From NCBI GenBank assembly GCA_029563245.1, contig JAKQSG010000009.1, positions 1-33,508 on the forward strand: 33,508 bases of DNA, in the 5' to 3' direction. Shown here in pieces: positions 17,297-27,300 of the stretch (its first letter is position 1; every line of letters begins with the position of its first letter). The stretch comes from Candidatus Omnitrophota bacterium (GTDB taxonomy: Bacteria; Omnitrophota; Gorgyraeia; Gygaellales; Profunditerraquicolaceae). The notes below the pieces were generated by a model, which was given only the letters and a program-made list of their open reading frames with translations, made no database searches and was not told the origin of the DNA. The position numbers and the translations under genes were made by a program.

Positions 17297-18310
17297 ATGA
17301 AAAGACTTAAGGATATAGTAAAAAAGTTTAAGCGCGCGCGCATTTTAGTTATTGGCGACTTAATTTTAGATGAGTATATCTGGGGGAAAGTCGAGCGGAT
17401 CTCCCCGGAGGCTCCGGTTCCGGTAGTGTGGGCAAATAAAGAGACTCACCTCCCGGGAGGGGCGGCTAATGTGGCAAATAATATCAGTTCCTACGGGGCT
17501 TGTGTTTCTTTAGCCGGAGTTATAGGAGAGGACAAAAACGCAGGCATACTCAAAGGTGTATTAAAAAAAGCAAACATTGATACAAAAGGAGTTTTTGTTT
17601 CTCCTGGCAGATGCACGACGGTAAAAACCCGCATTATCTGTGGGCATCAGCAGATAGTAAGGGTTGATTGGGAGCATACCGAAACATTGCCCAAGAAGAC
17701 AATCTGCAGGATTTTCAATTTTATCAGGAGAAATATTAACGCCTTTGATGCCATTATCATAGAGGATTACGGTAAGGGGGTAATTAACCCTCAGCTTCTT
17801 GAGGGCTTAATCCTTCTTGCCCAGTCGAATAAGAAAATAATTTTGGTTGACCCTAAAGAGGATCATTTTCAGTATTACCGCGGAGTTACCTCTATTACTC
17901 CTAACCGCAAGGAGCTAGAGAATGCCGTAAGAAATCTGAAAATTAATGATAAGGGAAATAAGCTAAAGCTGGAGAGCGACAAGCTTTTTGATGATTCCGA
18001 TATTGAGGCAGCCGGTAAGCAAATATTGGAATATCTGGGGCTTGATTCTTTACTGGTTACATTAGGGGAACAGGGGGTTAAGTTATTTGAATATAATGGG
18101 AGGGTAACAAATATCCCTACGGTAGCTCAGGAGGTCTTTGATGTTTCCGGTGCCGGAGATACGGTGATTGCCACTTTTGCCTTGAGCCTGGCTGTAGGTG
18201 CCAGCAAAGTAGAGGCAGCTCATATCGCTAATTATGCCGCCGGGATTGTTGTAGGTAAAATAGGTACGGCTACCTTAACTTCAGATGAGTTGATAAGGGG
18301 GTTAGGTTAA
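17297..18310 (+). CDS. hldA: D-glycero-beta-D-manno-heptose-7-phosphate kinase (RfaE1/HldE kinase domain, PfkB family)
   Basis: VIGDLILDEYIWGKVERISPEAPVPVV, LPGGAANVANNI, VDPKEDHFQYYRGVTSITPNRKE, VFDVSGAGDTVIATFAL. Confidence 0.92.
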   Translation: MKRLKDIVKKFKRARILVIGDLILDEYIWGKVERISPEAPVPVVWANKETHLPGGAANVANNISSYGACVSLAGVIGEDKNAGILKGVLKKANIDTKGVFVSPGRCTTVKTRIICGHQQIVRVDWEHTETLPKKTICRIFNFIRRNINAFDAIIIEDYGKGVINPQLLEGLILLAQSNKKIILVDPKEDHFQYYRGVTSITPNRKELENAVRNLKINDKGNKLKLESDKLFDDSDIEAAGKQILEYLGLDSLLVTLGEQGVKLFEYNGRVTNIPTVAQEVFDVSGAGDTVIATFALSLAVGASKVEAAHIANYAAGIVVGKIGTATLTSDELIRGLG

Positions 18311-19053
18311 TGATGGATGTGATAGGGGTTATACCGGCAAGATATTCTTCAACCCGTTTTCACGGCAAGGTCCTGGCGGATATAATGGGCAAGCCCATGA
18401 TTCAACATGTCTGGGAGAGGGTAAAACAGGCAAGGATGCTGGATGATATTATCGTTGCCTGCGACCATGAAGAGGTTGCAGAGGTTGCTTTAGGGTTCGG
18501 TGCAAAGGTAGTAATGACTTCCAAGTCGCATGTTTGCGGTACCGATAGAATTGCCGAGGTAATTAACCCTTTGGATGTAAAGATAGTGGTTAACATCCAG
18601 GCAGATGAACCCTTAATCCATCCGACCATGATTGATAGCCTCGCACGCGCCTTACTGGAAGATAACTCTGTTTCCATGGCTACAATTATGAAGAGGATAG
18701 TTGATCCAGCTTTAATAAACGATTCTAATGTTGTTAAGGTGGTAACAGATAAGAATAATTTCGCTTTATATTTCTCGCGTAGCGTTATTCCCTATGCAGC
18801 AGCTAATTCGGATGTAAAGGATCCGCAATATTTTAAGCATATCGGGCTTTACGGTTATACCAAGGACTTCCTTTTTATCTACAAGAACCTTCCGGTTTCG
18901 GATTTAGAGAGAAGCGAAAAACTGGAACAATTAAGGGTGTTGGAGGAAGGGTTTAAGATTAAGGTTATTGAGACAATGTTTGATACTATCGGCATTGATA
19001 CCCCTGATGATTTGCTTAAGGTTGAGGAGTATCTTAAGAAAGAGGCGATATGA
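18310..19053 (+). CDS. kdsB: 3-deoxy-manno-octulosonate cytidylyltransferase
   Basis: VIPARYSSTRFHGKVLADIMGKPMIQHVWER, VCGTDRIAEVI, NIQADEPLI, FSRSVIPY, KHIGLYGYTKDFL, EKLEQLRVLE. Confidence 0.96.
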   Translation: MMDVIGVIPARYSSTRFHGKVLADIMGKPMIQHVWERVKQARMLDDIIVACDHEEVAEVALGFGAKVVMTSKSHVCGTDRIAEVINPLDVKIVVNIQADEPLIHPTMIDSLARALLEDNSVSMATIMKRIVDPALINDSNVVKVVTDKNNFALYFSRSVIPYAAANSDVKDPQYFKHIGLYGYTKDFLFIYKNLPVSDLERSEKLEQLRVLEEGFKIKVIETMFDTIGIDTPDDLLKVEEYLKKEAI

Positions 19054-19880
19054 TGCGGCAGGTGAGCCTAGGCAATATTAAGATCGGCCAGGGGAGTAAG
19101 TTAATTCTTATTGCCGGGCCGTGCGTGATTGAATCGGAGGGCTCCTGTTTGAATATTGCCAAAAGGATTAAGGATATTACCTCAGGTTTAGGGGTTCCTT
19201 TTATATTCAAGTCGAGTTTTGATAAGGCTAACCGGCTTTCCCTGGAATCTTTCAGAGGGCCGGGTATAAAAAAAGGGCTGGATATATTAAGAAATATTAA
19301 GAAGAAAATAAAGGTCCCCATATTAAGCGACGTACATTGCGTAAAGGATATCTTTGAGGCTGCAAAGGTGTTGGATATTATCCAAATTCCCGCTTTCTTA
19401 AGCCGCCAAACCGATATCGTTGTTTCTGCAGCCAAGACCGGTAAGATAGTGAATATAAAGAAGGGGCAATTCTTGGCGCCTTGGGATATTCTGCCGATAA
19501 TTAAGAAAGTAGAATCTACGGGCAATAGGAATATTATTATTACTGAGCGCGGGGTATCTTTCGGGTATAACAATCTAGTTACTGATTTCAGGGCTTTAGA
19601 AATTATGCGTCAATTCGGCTATCCGGTAATTTATGATGCTACCCATAGTATCCAGATACCCGGGGGCAAGGGGAATTGTTCTTCGGGACAGCGCCAGTTT
19701 GTAGAAGGTTTATCCCGAGCAGCAGTTGCCTTTGGATGCGATGGGTTGTTTCTGGAGGTCCATTCTGATCCGGATAAGGCGCTTTGCGATGGATCAAATA
19801 TGATCGATCTTAAGGGGTTAGAGAAATTGCTTAAACAGGTAGTTAAAATAAGGCGTTCTTTAGGAGAAGAGGAGAGTTAA
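19050..19880 (+). CDS. kdsA: 3-deoxy-8-phosphooctulonate synthase
   Basis: LIAGPCVIESE, FKSSFDKANRLSLESFRGPG, PILSDVH, IQIPAFLSRQTD, KKGQFLAPWD, DATHSIQIPGG, LFLEVHSDPDKALCDG. Confidence 0.97.
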   Translation: MMRQVSLGNIKIGQGSKLILIAGPCVIESEGSCLNIAKRIKDITSGLGVPFIFKSSFDKANRLSLESFRGPGIKKGLDILRNIKKKIKVPILSDVHCVKDIFEAAKVLDIIQIPAFLSRQTDIVVSAAKTGKIVNIKKGQFLAPWDILPIIKKVESTGNRNIIITERGVSFGYNNLVTDFRALEIMRQFGYPVIYDATHSIQIPGGKGNCSSGQRQFVEGLSRAAVAFGCDGLFLEVHSDPDKALCDGSNMIDLKGLEKLLKQVVKIRRSLGEEES

Positions 19881-20849
19881 GTGAAGATAAATGTTTTAAG
19901 GAGGGGCAGAGAGGTTCTGGAGACCGAGGCTTCGGCTATAAGGGACCTTAAGAGCCGTATCAACGGTAATTTTAAGCAGGCAATAAACCTAATTCTAAAG
20001 ACTAAGGGTAGGGTTGTTGTAAGCGGTATGGGAAAGACCGGGATAATTGCCCAGAAGTTTTCCGCCACCCTGGCTTCAACCGGAACTCCCAGTTTATTTT
20101 TACATACTGCCGAGGCTATACACGGAGATTTAGGAAAGGTTACCTCTTCTGACGTGGTGGTTATTCTTTCTAATAGCGGTTCAACTGAGGAGATGAGGAA
20201 GCTACTGCCTCTTTTAAAAAAAATAGGTTGTAAGGTAATTGCCCTGACCGGTAATACTAAGTCAATCCTGGGCAAATACAGCGATGTGGTTTTAGATGTA
20301 TCAGTAAGAAAAGAGGCCTGTCCCTTAGGTTTAGCTCCTACTGCGTCTACTACGGCATCTTTAGCAATGAGCGATGCCTTGGCAGTATGTTTATTGGAAT
20401 TAAAAGGTTTTAAGGAGAAAGATTTTGCCTTTTTCCATCCCGGCGGCGCATTAGGGAGGCGGTTGCTTTTAACCGTGGCAGATATTATGCGTACCGGAAA
20501 GGATAACCCGATAGTTAAGGAGAGGGAAAAAGTTTCCGAAGTACTTCTTAAAATTACTCAGTCCCGCGCAGGTTCGGCTACGGTAGTGGATAAGTCCGGA
20601 AAGTTAACGGGGATATTTACAGACGGGGATTTGCGCCGTAACCTCAAAACAGATGCGCGTATGCCCTTTCGCAATATAAGCGAAGTGATGACTAAGAATC
20701 CTTCGGTAATAACCGAGGATATGCTGGCGGCTGAGGCAATGCGGATTATGCAGGATAGGCGTATTGATGAGCTTCCGGTAATTGATAAGAAGAGGCGCCC
20801 GGTGGGGTTATTGGATGTTCAGGATTTACTTAAAGCAGGCTTAGTTTAG
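19881..20849 (+). CDS. kdsD: Arabinose-5-phosphate isomerase KdsD/KpsF (SIS + CBS pair)
   Basis: VSGMGKTGIIAQKFSATLASTGTPSLFLHTAEAIHGDLG, SNSGSTEE, LAPTASTTASLAMSDALA, FFHPGGALGRRLL and two CBS domains. GTG start. Confidence 0.95.
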   Translation: MKINVLRRGREVLETEASAIRDLKSRINGNFKQAINLILKTKGRVVVSGMGKTGIIAQKFSATLASTGTPSLFLHTAEAIHGDLGKVTSSDVVVILSNSGSTEEMRKLLPLLKKIGCKVIALTGNTKSILGKYSDVVLDVSVRKEACPLGLAPTASTTASLAMSDALAVCLLELKGFKEKDFAFFHPGGALGRRLLLTVADIMRTGKDNPIVKEREKVSEVLLKITQSRAGSATVVDKSGKLTGIFTDGDLRRNLKTDARMPFRNISEVMTKNPSVITEDMLAAEAMRIMQDRRIDELPVIDKKRRPVGLLDVQDLLKAGLV

Positions 20850-20859
20850 CTATTTTTAT

Positions 20860-21393
20860 ATGGAAGACAACAAAAAAATAAAAGAATTTGCGAGTAAGAT
20901 AAAATTGCTGCTTTTGGATGTTGACGGAGTGCTTACCGACGGGCGTATCATTTATGACTCCCGGGGCAGGGATTCTAAGTTTTTCGATGTGCACGACGGG
21001 CTGGGGGTATATCTCTTAAGCAAGGCAGGGGTAAAGACTGTCCTTATCACTGCCAAGAGTTCCGCTACTATTAAGCCTCGGGCAAGGGATATGCGTGTGG
21101 AAGAGGTCTTTGGCGATGTCTCACCTAAAAGCGCTATACTGGGCAAGCTTCTTAAGAAGTATAACGTCAGCGAAGAAGAGGTTTGTTTTGTCGGGGATGA
21201 TCTTGTAGACCTAGGCTTAATGAGGCTGGTTGGGTTTGGAGTTGCCGTGGTCAATGCCTGTTCGGAGATAAAAAACGCAGCTTCTTATGTAACTATAAAA
21301 CATGGCGGTCGGGGGGCAGTAAGAGAGATAGCGGAATTGATTCTTAAGTCCCAAGGGAAGTGGGATGCCATTATAAGGAATTATGAATTATAA
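20860..21393 (+). CDS. kdsC: 3-deoxy-D-manno-octulosonate 8-phosphate phosphatase (KdsC, HAD)
   Basis: LLLLDVDGVLTDGRIIYDSRG, FDVHDGLGVYLL, ITAKSS, FVGDDLVDLGLM, VTIKHGGRGAVREI. Confidence 0.93.
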   Translation: MEDNKKIKEFASKIKLLLLDVDGVLTDGRIIYDSRGRDSKFFDVHDGLGVYLLSKAGVKTVLITAKSSATIKPRARDMRVEEVFGDVSPKSAILGKLLKKYNVSEEEVCFVGDDLVDLGLMRLVGFGVAVVNACSEIKNAASYVTIKHGGRGAVREIAELILKSQGKWDAIIRNYEL

Positions 21394-22279
21394 AAGTATA
21401 TATCTACTTTTATTTTTGTGTTTTTTCTTTCCCTCTTTTGTATTTGCGAATGTTATTCCTGATCAATCCGCTCAGCAGATAAGTGATTTTTCTTTAGTGG
21501 GCTATGAGGAAAAAGGCAAAAAGAGCTGGGATATATCCGGGCGTTCAGCGGATATCTTTACGGAGGTGGTTAAGCTAAAAGACGTAAACGGGAATTTATA
21601 CGGCAAAGATGAAGACGTTAACCTTACCGCTAAAAAAGGTGATTTTAATAAGGAGGACGGCAAGGTTTCCTTAAAAGAGGATGTGGTTATTACTACATCT
21701 CAAGGCGCAAGGCTTACTACTGATTCCATGGATTGGGACAGGAAGAATCAGGTGGTTACAACTAAGGATAGGGTTAACATAGATAAGGATAATATAAATA
21801 TCGTAGGAATCGGGGCGCATGGGGAGCCGGGGTTAAACAGGATGGCTTTAAATAAAGATGTACGTGTTGACATTAATCCGCTTGGCCCCGAGGATAGTAT
21901 TGATGATTTAGTGATTAAGGACAGGGTCATAATAACCTGCGACGGGCCGATGGAGGTGGATTACGCCAAGAATATCGCCTCTTTTAATATTAATGTCAGG
22001 GTGGAAAGGCCAGATATCATTATCTATAGCGATAAGATGGATATTTATTTTACAGCCCAAGATAAAGGTTCTAAGTCTATTAAGACGGCCGAATCAATGG
22101 CCGGGAGTATAGACAGGATCGTAGCCAGTGGTAACGTGAGGATAGTGCGCGGGGACAATGTCTCCTACAGTCAGGAGGCTGTATATACTGCGCAGGATAA
22201 GAGGATTGTCTTGAACGGCCGTCCAAAATTAGTTTTTTATTCTATGGAAGAGTTTAAAAATGCATCTTTTGGAGATTAA
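21383..22279 (+). CDS. LPS export protein with LptC-like N-terminal and LptA/OstA-like C-terminal regions
   Basis: N-terminal hydrophobic/signal segment ([16 protein letters not shown]), then LptC-type pattern ([23 protein letters not shown]...[28 protein letters not shown]), then OstA-like repeats ([26 protein letters not shown]...[24 protein letters not shown]). Immediately upstream of lptB. Confidence 0.75.
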   Translation: MNYKSIYLLLFLCFFFPSFVFANVIPDQSAQQISDFSLVGYEEKGKKSWDISGRSADIFTEVVKLKDVNGNLYGKDEDVNLTAKKGDFNKEDGKVSLKEDVVITTSQGARLTTDSMDWDRKNQVVTTKDRVNIDKDNINIVGIGAHGEPGLNRMALNKDVRVDINPLGPEDSIDDLVIKDRVIITCDGPMEVDYAKNIASFNINVRVERPDIIIYSDKMDIYFTAQDKGSKSIKTAESMAGSIDRIVASGNVRIVRGDNVSYSQEAVYTAQDKRIVLNGRPKLVFYSMEEFKNASFGD

Positions 22280-22982
22280 AGATTTAAGCAAGTCTTACGG
22301 TGAGAGAGAGGTCGTGCGCGGAGTCGATATTCTGGTTAAACGCGGCGAGATCGTTGGCCTCTTGGGTCCTAACGGGGCCGGGAAGACTACAACCTTTTAT
22401 ATGATCGTAGGTATTATCCCCCCTAACCGCGGTAGGATAGTATTTGATAATTATGATATTACTAATCTTCCTATCCATGAGCGCTGTCGTTTCGGCATAA
22501 GCTATCTCTCTCAAGAGGCCTCGATATTCAGAAAGCTTACCGTTGAAGAAAATATCCTGGCCATCCTGGAGACGCTGCCGATAGGAAGGGGTGAGAGGAA
22601 AAGAAGGCTGGATAGTTTGCTCAATGAGTTAAATATTGCACACTTAAGGAAGAATAAATCTTATACTTTATCGGGAGGAGAAAGAAGAAGGCTGGAGATT
22701 ACAAGGGCCTTGGTTACTAATCCCTCCTTTATATTATTGGATGAACCATTCTCCGGGATTGACCCGATCGTGGTTAACGAAGCCCAGGAAATTATTAAAG
22801 AGTTGAGAGAGAAGGGGCTGGGGATTTTGCTGACGGATCATAATGTAAGGGAAACATTATCCATAACTGACCGCGCATACCTTATAGCTGATGGCAAGAT
22901 TCTTATTTCTGGTACAGCCAGCGATCTCATCAGCAATACTAAGGCGCGGCAGGTTTATTTGGGAGAAAAATTCAAGATGTAG
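22260..22982 (+). CDS. lptB: LPS export ABC transporter ATP-binding protein
   Basis: Walker [40 protein letters not shown], signature [15 protein letters not shown], Walker [25 protein letters not shown]. Overlaps the previous ORF by 20 nt. Confidence 0.95.
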   Translation: MHLLEIKDLSKSYGEREVVRGVDILVKRGEIVGLLGPNGAGKTTTFYMIVGIIPPNRGRIVFDNYDITNLPIHERCRFGISYLSQEASIFRKLTVEENILAILETLPIGRGERKRRLDSLLNELNIAHLRKNKSYTLSGGERRRLEITRALVTNPSFILLDEPFSGIDPIVVNEAQEIIKELREKGLGILLTDHNVRETLSITDRAYLIADGKILISGTASDLISNTKARQVYLGEKFKM

Positions 22983-23006
22983 GTTTTTGCCTTCAGAAAG
23001 GAAAAT

Positions 23007-23885
23007 ATGAAAACGGAAGTAAAAAGGATCGATAATAACACAAGGGAGATTAATGTTGAGGTGAGCGGGGAGGTAGTCAAGAATAAGTTTGAAGAAGTCT
23101 TTAAGCGGATATCTTCAGAGGCTAAGGTTCCGGGGTTTAGGCCCGGGCATGCACCCAGGGATATCCTTGAAAAACAGTTTGGTGCCGCGGCCCATGAACA
23201 GGTCTTAAAAGAATTAATTCCGGATATTTATAATCAGGCGGTAAATAACGAGAAGCTTGATGTTATTGAGTTGCCACAGATATCAGAGGTAAAGCTCGAT
23301 AATGATACCCTCTCTTTTAAAGCCAAGGTAGAGATAAGCCCGGAGATTGATATTAAAGATTACAGGAACATTCCCCTCAACTACAAGAATGTAAGCGTTG
23401 CAGAAGATGAGGTGAAACGCAGCATAGATTCTTTTAAGGAATCGCGTAAGCTGGATAAATTAGATGATAGTCTGGCTAGATCATTGGGGTATCCTTCTTT
23501 AGCGGAGTTAGAGAAGGTATTAGAGAAACAGATTTTTCTCCAAAAGGAGAATAACCAGAGGCAAAAACTTGAAAGCGAGATTATCGATAATCTGCTGAAG
23601 GGGCTGGATTTTAAATTGCCCCAATCCTTAGTGAAGCGTCAATCGGAGGATATGCTTCGTCAGGCTAAGATTGATTTAGCCTTAAAAGGCGTCCCTCGCG
23701 AAAAGATAGACGCGCAGGAAAGCAAGATGCGCGAAGAATTAGAGCCTGAGGCAAGAAATCAGGTTAAGGTATACCTAGTTTTATCAGCAATAGCCAAGAA
23801 AGAGGCTATCACACTCGATGACCATATGCCGCGTAAGGTTATGGAGTTTTTGCTAAGGGAGGCCAATTGGAAGATAACAGATTAG
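23007..23885 (+). CDS. tig: Trigger factor lacking the FKBP-type PPIase domain
   Basis: Ribosome-binding domain with [19 protein letters not shown], followed directly by C-terminal domain ([25 protein letters not shown]...[14 protein letters not shown]). 292 aa, with no FKBP sequence in between. Confidence 0.88.
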   Translation: MKTEVKRIDNNTREINVEVSGEVVKNKFEEVFKRISSEAKVPGFRPGHAPRDILEKQFGAAAHEQVLKELIPDIYNQAVNNEKLDVIELPQISEVKLDNDTLSFKAKVEISPEIDIKDYRNIPLNYKNVSVAEDEVKRSIDSFKESRKLDKLDDSLARSLGYPSLAELEKVLEKQIFLQKENNQRQKLESEIIDNLLKGLDFKLPQSLVKRQSEDMLRQAKIDLALKGVPREKIDAQESKMREELEPEARNQVKVYLVLSAIAKKEAITLDDHMPRKVMEFLLREANWKITD

Positions 23886-23902
23886 TTATTAAGGAGGTGG
23901 GT

Positions 23903-24511
23903 ATGGGTATAAGAAATCAGACTTTGGTGCCTATGGTCATTGAGCAGACCGCAAGGGGATATGAAAGGGCGTATGATATATATTCCCGTCTTTTAAAAGA
24001 CCGTATTGTCTTTATCGGTACCCCTATTGATGATTATATAGCTAACCTAATTATTGCCCAGATCCTATTTTTACAGATGGAGGATTTCAGTAAAGATATA
24101 AATGTTTATATTAATTCTCCGGGAGGATCTGTTACCGCGGGTTTGGCCATATACGATACAATGCAGTTTGTGAAATGCGATATAGCTACTTACTGCCTGG
24201 GACAGGCCTCTAGTATGGGTGCGCTATTGCTAGCTGCCGGCACCAGGGGGAAGCGTCAGTCTCTGCCTAATTCAAGGGTTATGATCCATCAGCCCTGGGG
24301 AGGGGTTCAGGGCCAAGCCGAGGATATTTCGCGCCATGCTAAAGAAATTTTAAATATGCGCGATAAAATTAACCAGATACTGGCTCAACACACGGGCCAG
24401 CCTTTAGAGAAGGTACAAAAGGATACCGACAGGGATTATTTTATGTCTGCCCAAGAAGCCAAGGAATACGGGTTGGTTGATGAAGTAATCATACCGGGTA
24501 AGAAAAAATAA
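23903..24511 (+). CDS. clpP: ATP-dependent Clp protease proteolytic subunit
   Basis: [35 protein letters not shown] (Ser), [10 protein letters not shown] (His), DTDRDYFM (Asp). ATG 23903 has SD AAGGAGGTGG, so the track start at 23867 is less likely. Confidence 0.96.
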   Translation: MGIRNQTLVPMVIEQTARGYERAYDIYSRLLKDRIVFIGTPIDDYIANLIIAQILFLQMEDFSKDINVYINSPGGSVTAGLAIYDTMQFVKCDIATYCLGQASSMGALLLAAGTRGKRQSLPNSRVMIHQPWGGVQGQAEDISRHAKEILNMRDKINQILAQHTGQPLEKVQKDTDRDYFMSAQEAKEYGLVDEVIIPGKKK

Positions 24512-24548
24512 TATTTTTTAAATATATTTTTAGAGAAAGGAAAATACG

Positions 24549-25688
24549 ATGAGAAAGAACTATCTTTTAACGCCGGGGCCTACACCTCTCCCTCCTGAAG
24601 TCTTAGAGGCAATGAGCAGGCCTATTATTCACCACCGCACCCCGCAATTTCAGGCAATATTAAAAGAGGCTACCCAGGGCTTGCAGTATGTATATCAGAC
24701 CAAGAATGACGTTTTTATTTTAGCTTCTTCCGGGACCGGGGCAATGGAGGCTGCGGTGGTTAATCTTTTATCCTGCAAAGATACGGCCTTGGTTATAGAG
24801 GGAGGTAAATTCGGAGAAAGATGGACGGAGATCTGCAAGGCCTACGGAATAAATACTGAAGTTATTTCCGTAGAGTGGGGCAGGGCGGTAAATCCTTTAG
24901 ATATCCAGGAGAAGATTAAGAATAACCCTGCGATTAAAGTCGTTTTTACTACGCTTTGCGAAACATCCACCGGCGTAGTCAATGATATCGCTGCGATAGG
25001 GAAGATAATTAAAGATACAAACGCGGTCTTGGCAGTAGATGCCATAAGCGGTTTAGGGGCTATTGATTTAAAGACCGATGATTGGTTCTGCGATATTGTA
25101 GTATCTGGTTCTCAGAAGGGTTTAATGTTGCCTCCGGGTCTAGGATTTATTTCCGTAAGCCCTAAGGCCTTTAAGTTCATCGATTCTTCCAACGCACCCA
25201 GGTATTATCTAGACTTGAAGAAGGCCAAAAAAGCTTTAGACAAAACTGACACGCCGTTTACTCCGGCAATCACTCTTATCATTGCCTTAAATGAGGTGCT
25301 TAAGATGATGAAAGAGGATGGCCTGGAGAATATTTTTGCCAGGCATAGAAAGATGGCAGATGCGGTTAGAAACGCAGTTTTAGCTTTAGGGCTTAAATTA
25401 TTCGCACCTGAGGCAGGCTCGGATGTGGTGACCGCGATTTGCCTGCCCGAAGGGCTGGACGGAGAGAAGTTAGTTAAGACCATGCGTGATACTTATGGTG
25501 TTACTATTGCCGGAGGCCAGGACTCGCTTAAGGGCAAGGTTTGTAGGATTGCGCATATGGGTTTTATCGAGGAGTTTGATATTATTACCGGCATATCTTG
25601 CTTAGAGAAAGTATTAACGCAGATGGGTTATAAATTTACCCTGGGATCAGGGGTAAAGGCCGCAGAAGAGACTTTTTTAAAAAAATAA
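24549..25688 (+). CDS. Class V aminotransferase (serine-pyruvate/alanine-glyoxylate type), putative phosphoserine aminotransferase by linkage to serA
   Basis: LLTPGPTPLPPEVLEAMSRPIIHHRTPQF, SSGTGAMEAAVVNL, VDAISGLGAIDLKTDDW, VVSGSQKGLMLPPGL (PLP Lys). Confidence 0.88.
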   Translation: MRKNYLLTPGPTPLPPEVLEAMSRPIIHHRTPQFQAILKEATQGLQYVYQTKNDVFILASSGTGAMEAAVVNLLSCKDTALVIEGGKFGERWTEICKAYGINTEVISVEWGRAVNPLDIQEKIKNNPAIKVVFTTLCETSTGVVNDIAAIGKIIKDTNAVLAVDAISGLGAIDLKTDDWFCDIVVSGSQKGLMLPPGLGFISVSPKAFKFIDSSNAPRYYLDLKKAKKALDKTDTPFTPAITLIIALNEVLKMMKEDGLENIFARHRKMADAVRNAVLALGLKLFAPEAGSDVVTAICLPEGLDGEKLVKTMRDTYGVTIAGGQDSLKGKVCRIAHMGFIEEFDIITGISCLEKVLTQMGYKFTLGSGVKAAEETFLKK

Positions 25689-25702
25689 CAGGAGGGTTTT
25701 AG

Positions 25703-27289
25703 ATGTTTAAGATCTTGGTAAGCGATGCGCTTTCTGAAGAAGGCCTAAAAATATTAAAAGAGGTGAAGGAATTTGAGGTTGATGTAAAGACCGGCCTTGC
25801 CCCCGAAGAGTTGAAAAGTATCATCAAAGATTATGATGCGCTTTTAGTTAGAAGTGCTACAAAGGCAAATAAGGATCTTATTAATGCCGCTTCCAGGCTT
25901 AAGGTTATAGGCCGCGCAGGTGTAGGCCTCGATAATGTTGACCTTGATGCAGCTACCTCCAAAGGGATAATTGTTATGAATACTCCGGGAGGCAATACTA
26001 TATCGACCGCTGAACACGCAGTAAGTATGATTCTATCTCTTTCCAGGAGTATCCCGCAGGCAAACGCATCTACTAAGAAAGGCGAGTGGAAACGCTCTAA
26101 ATTCATGGGAGTGGAACTTTATGCTAAGGTTTTAGGGATAATCGGTTTTGGCAGAATAGGTAAAGAAGTGGCAAGGCGTGCCCTTTCTTTCGGTATGCGG
26201 GTATTAGCCTATGACCCCTTTTTATCTAAGAATGTAGCGGAAGCTTTGGGGGTTGAAGTAGTAGAACTTAAGGAATTATTCCAACAGTCCGATTATATTA
26301 CGGTGCATACGCCTATGACCGAAGAGACCAATCATTTGATCTCAACCGAAGAATTTGCTTTGATGAAAAAAGGTGTGCGTATTATTAACTGCGCAAGGGG
26401 GGGCATCATTGATGAAAAGGCCTTAGTTGCAGCTGTTAGCCAGGGTAAGGTTGCCGGAGCGGCTTTAGACGTATTTGAGAAAGAGCCTATCTCCCCTGAC
26501 CATGAGCTTTTGAAATTTGACAATGTTATAGTAACCCCTCATCTGGGGGCCTCAACTGAAGAGGCCCAGGTAAATGTGGCTATAGAAGTAGCCGAGATTG
26601 TGCGGGATGCCTTATTAGGGAAAGGAATCCGTAATGCCGCAAATTATCCTTGCCTGGAAGCTGAGGTTTGCAAGAAATTGGATCCCTATATTAATTTAAC
26701 CGAGAAATTAGGCGGTTTTGCGGGGCAGCTGGTAGAGGGGGGATTTAAAGAGCTTGATATAAGTTATAGCGGAGAGATCGCTGCTTATGATTTAAGCCCT
26801 TTGACTATGTCTTTATGCAAGGGATTGCTCTCTCCTATATTAAAAGAGAACATAAATTTCATTAATGCCGTATCTATAGCCAAGGATAGAGGAATTAAAA
26901 TTAAGGAGGCTAAGACTTCTAAGGAAGATGAGTTTGTTAATCTTATACAGCTTGAGATAAAGACTGATAAGGAGACTAGGGTAGTATCGGGCACTTTATC
27001 CGGTAATAAGCAGCCCAGGATTGTTAAGATTGATGAATATTACATAGAGCTTGCCCCTTCGCAGGAGATGATCTATATTGAAAACTGGGATAAGCGCGGG
27101 CTGATCGGAAACTTAGGAACATTTCTGGCTAAAGAGGGTATAAACATAGCCGCTATGACCATAGGGCGCGATAAACCAGGCGGTAAGGCAATCAGCGTTT
27201 GGAATGTGGATAGCCCGGTTTCATTGGAGCTAACCCAGAAGATAAAGAAACTTGAGAATATACTGACTGCCAAGGGCATAAAAATATAA
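25703..27289 (+). CDS. serA: D-3-phosphoglycerate dehydrogenase (type 1, with ASB and ACT domains)
   Basis: LVRSATKANKDLI, GRAGVGLDNVDLDAAT, GIIGFGRIGKEVARRA, NCARGGIIDEKALV, DVFEKEP, TPHLGASTEEAQ, C-terminal ACT (GLIGNLGTFLAKEGINIAAMTIGRD). Confidence 0.96.
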   Translation: MFKILVSDALSEEGLKILKEVKEFEVDVKTGLAPEELKSIIKDYDALLVRSATKANKDLINAASRLKVIGRAGVGLDNVDLDAATSKGIIVMNTPGGNTISTAEHAVSMILSLSRSIPQANASTKKGEWKRSKFMGVELYAKVLGIIGFGRIGKEVARRALSFGMRVLAYDPFLSKNVAEALGVEVVELKELFQQSDYITVHTPMTEETNHLISTEEFALMKKGVRIINCARGGIIDEKALVAAVSQGKVAGAALDVFEKEPISPDHELLKFDNVIVTPHLGASTEEAQVNVAIEVAEIVRDALLGKGIRNAANYPCLEAEVCKKLDPYINLTEKLGGFAGQLVEGGFKELDISYSGEIAAYDLSPLTMSLCKGLLSPILKENINFINAVSIAKDRGIKIKEAKTSKEDEFVNLIQLEIKTDKETRVVSGTLSGNKQPRIVKIDEYYIELAPSQEMIYIENWDKRGLIGNLGTFLAKEGINIAAMTIGRDKPGGKAISVWNVDSPVSLELTQKIKKLENILTAKGIKI

Positions 27290-27300
27290 AGAGAGAGGAT

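Noticed and set aside
19034-19573. 179-aa minus-strand ORF antisense to kdsA
   Set aside because: kdsA is unambiguous on the plus strand; the antisense product has no recognisable motifs.
24511-24548. AT-rich palindrome AAATATATTT between clpP and the aminotransferase
   Set aside because: Too short and AT-only to support a terminator or operator call.
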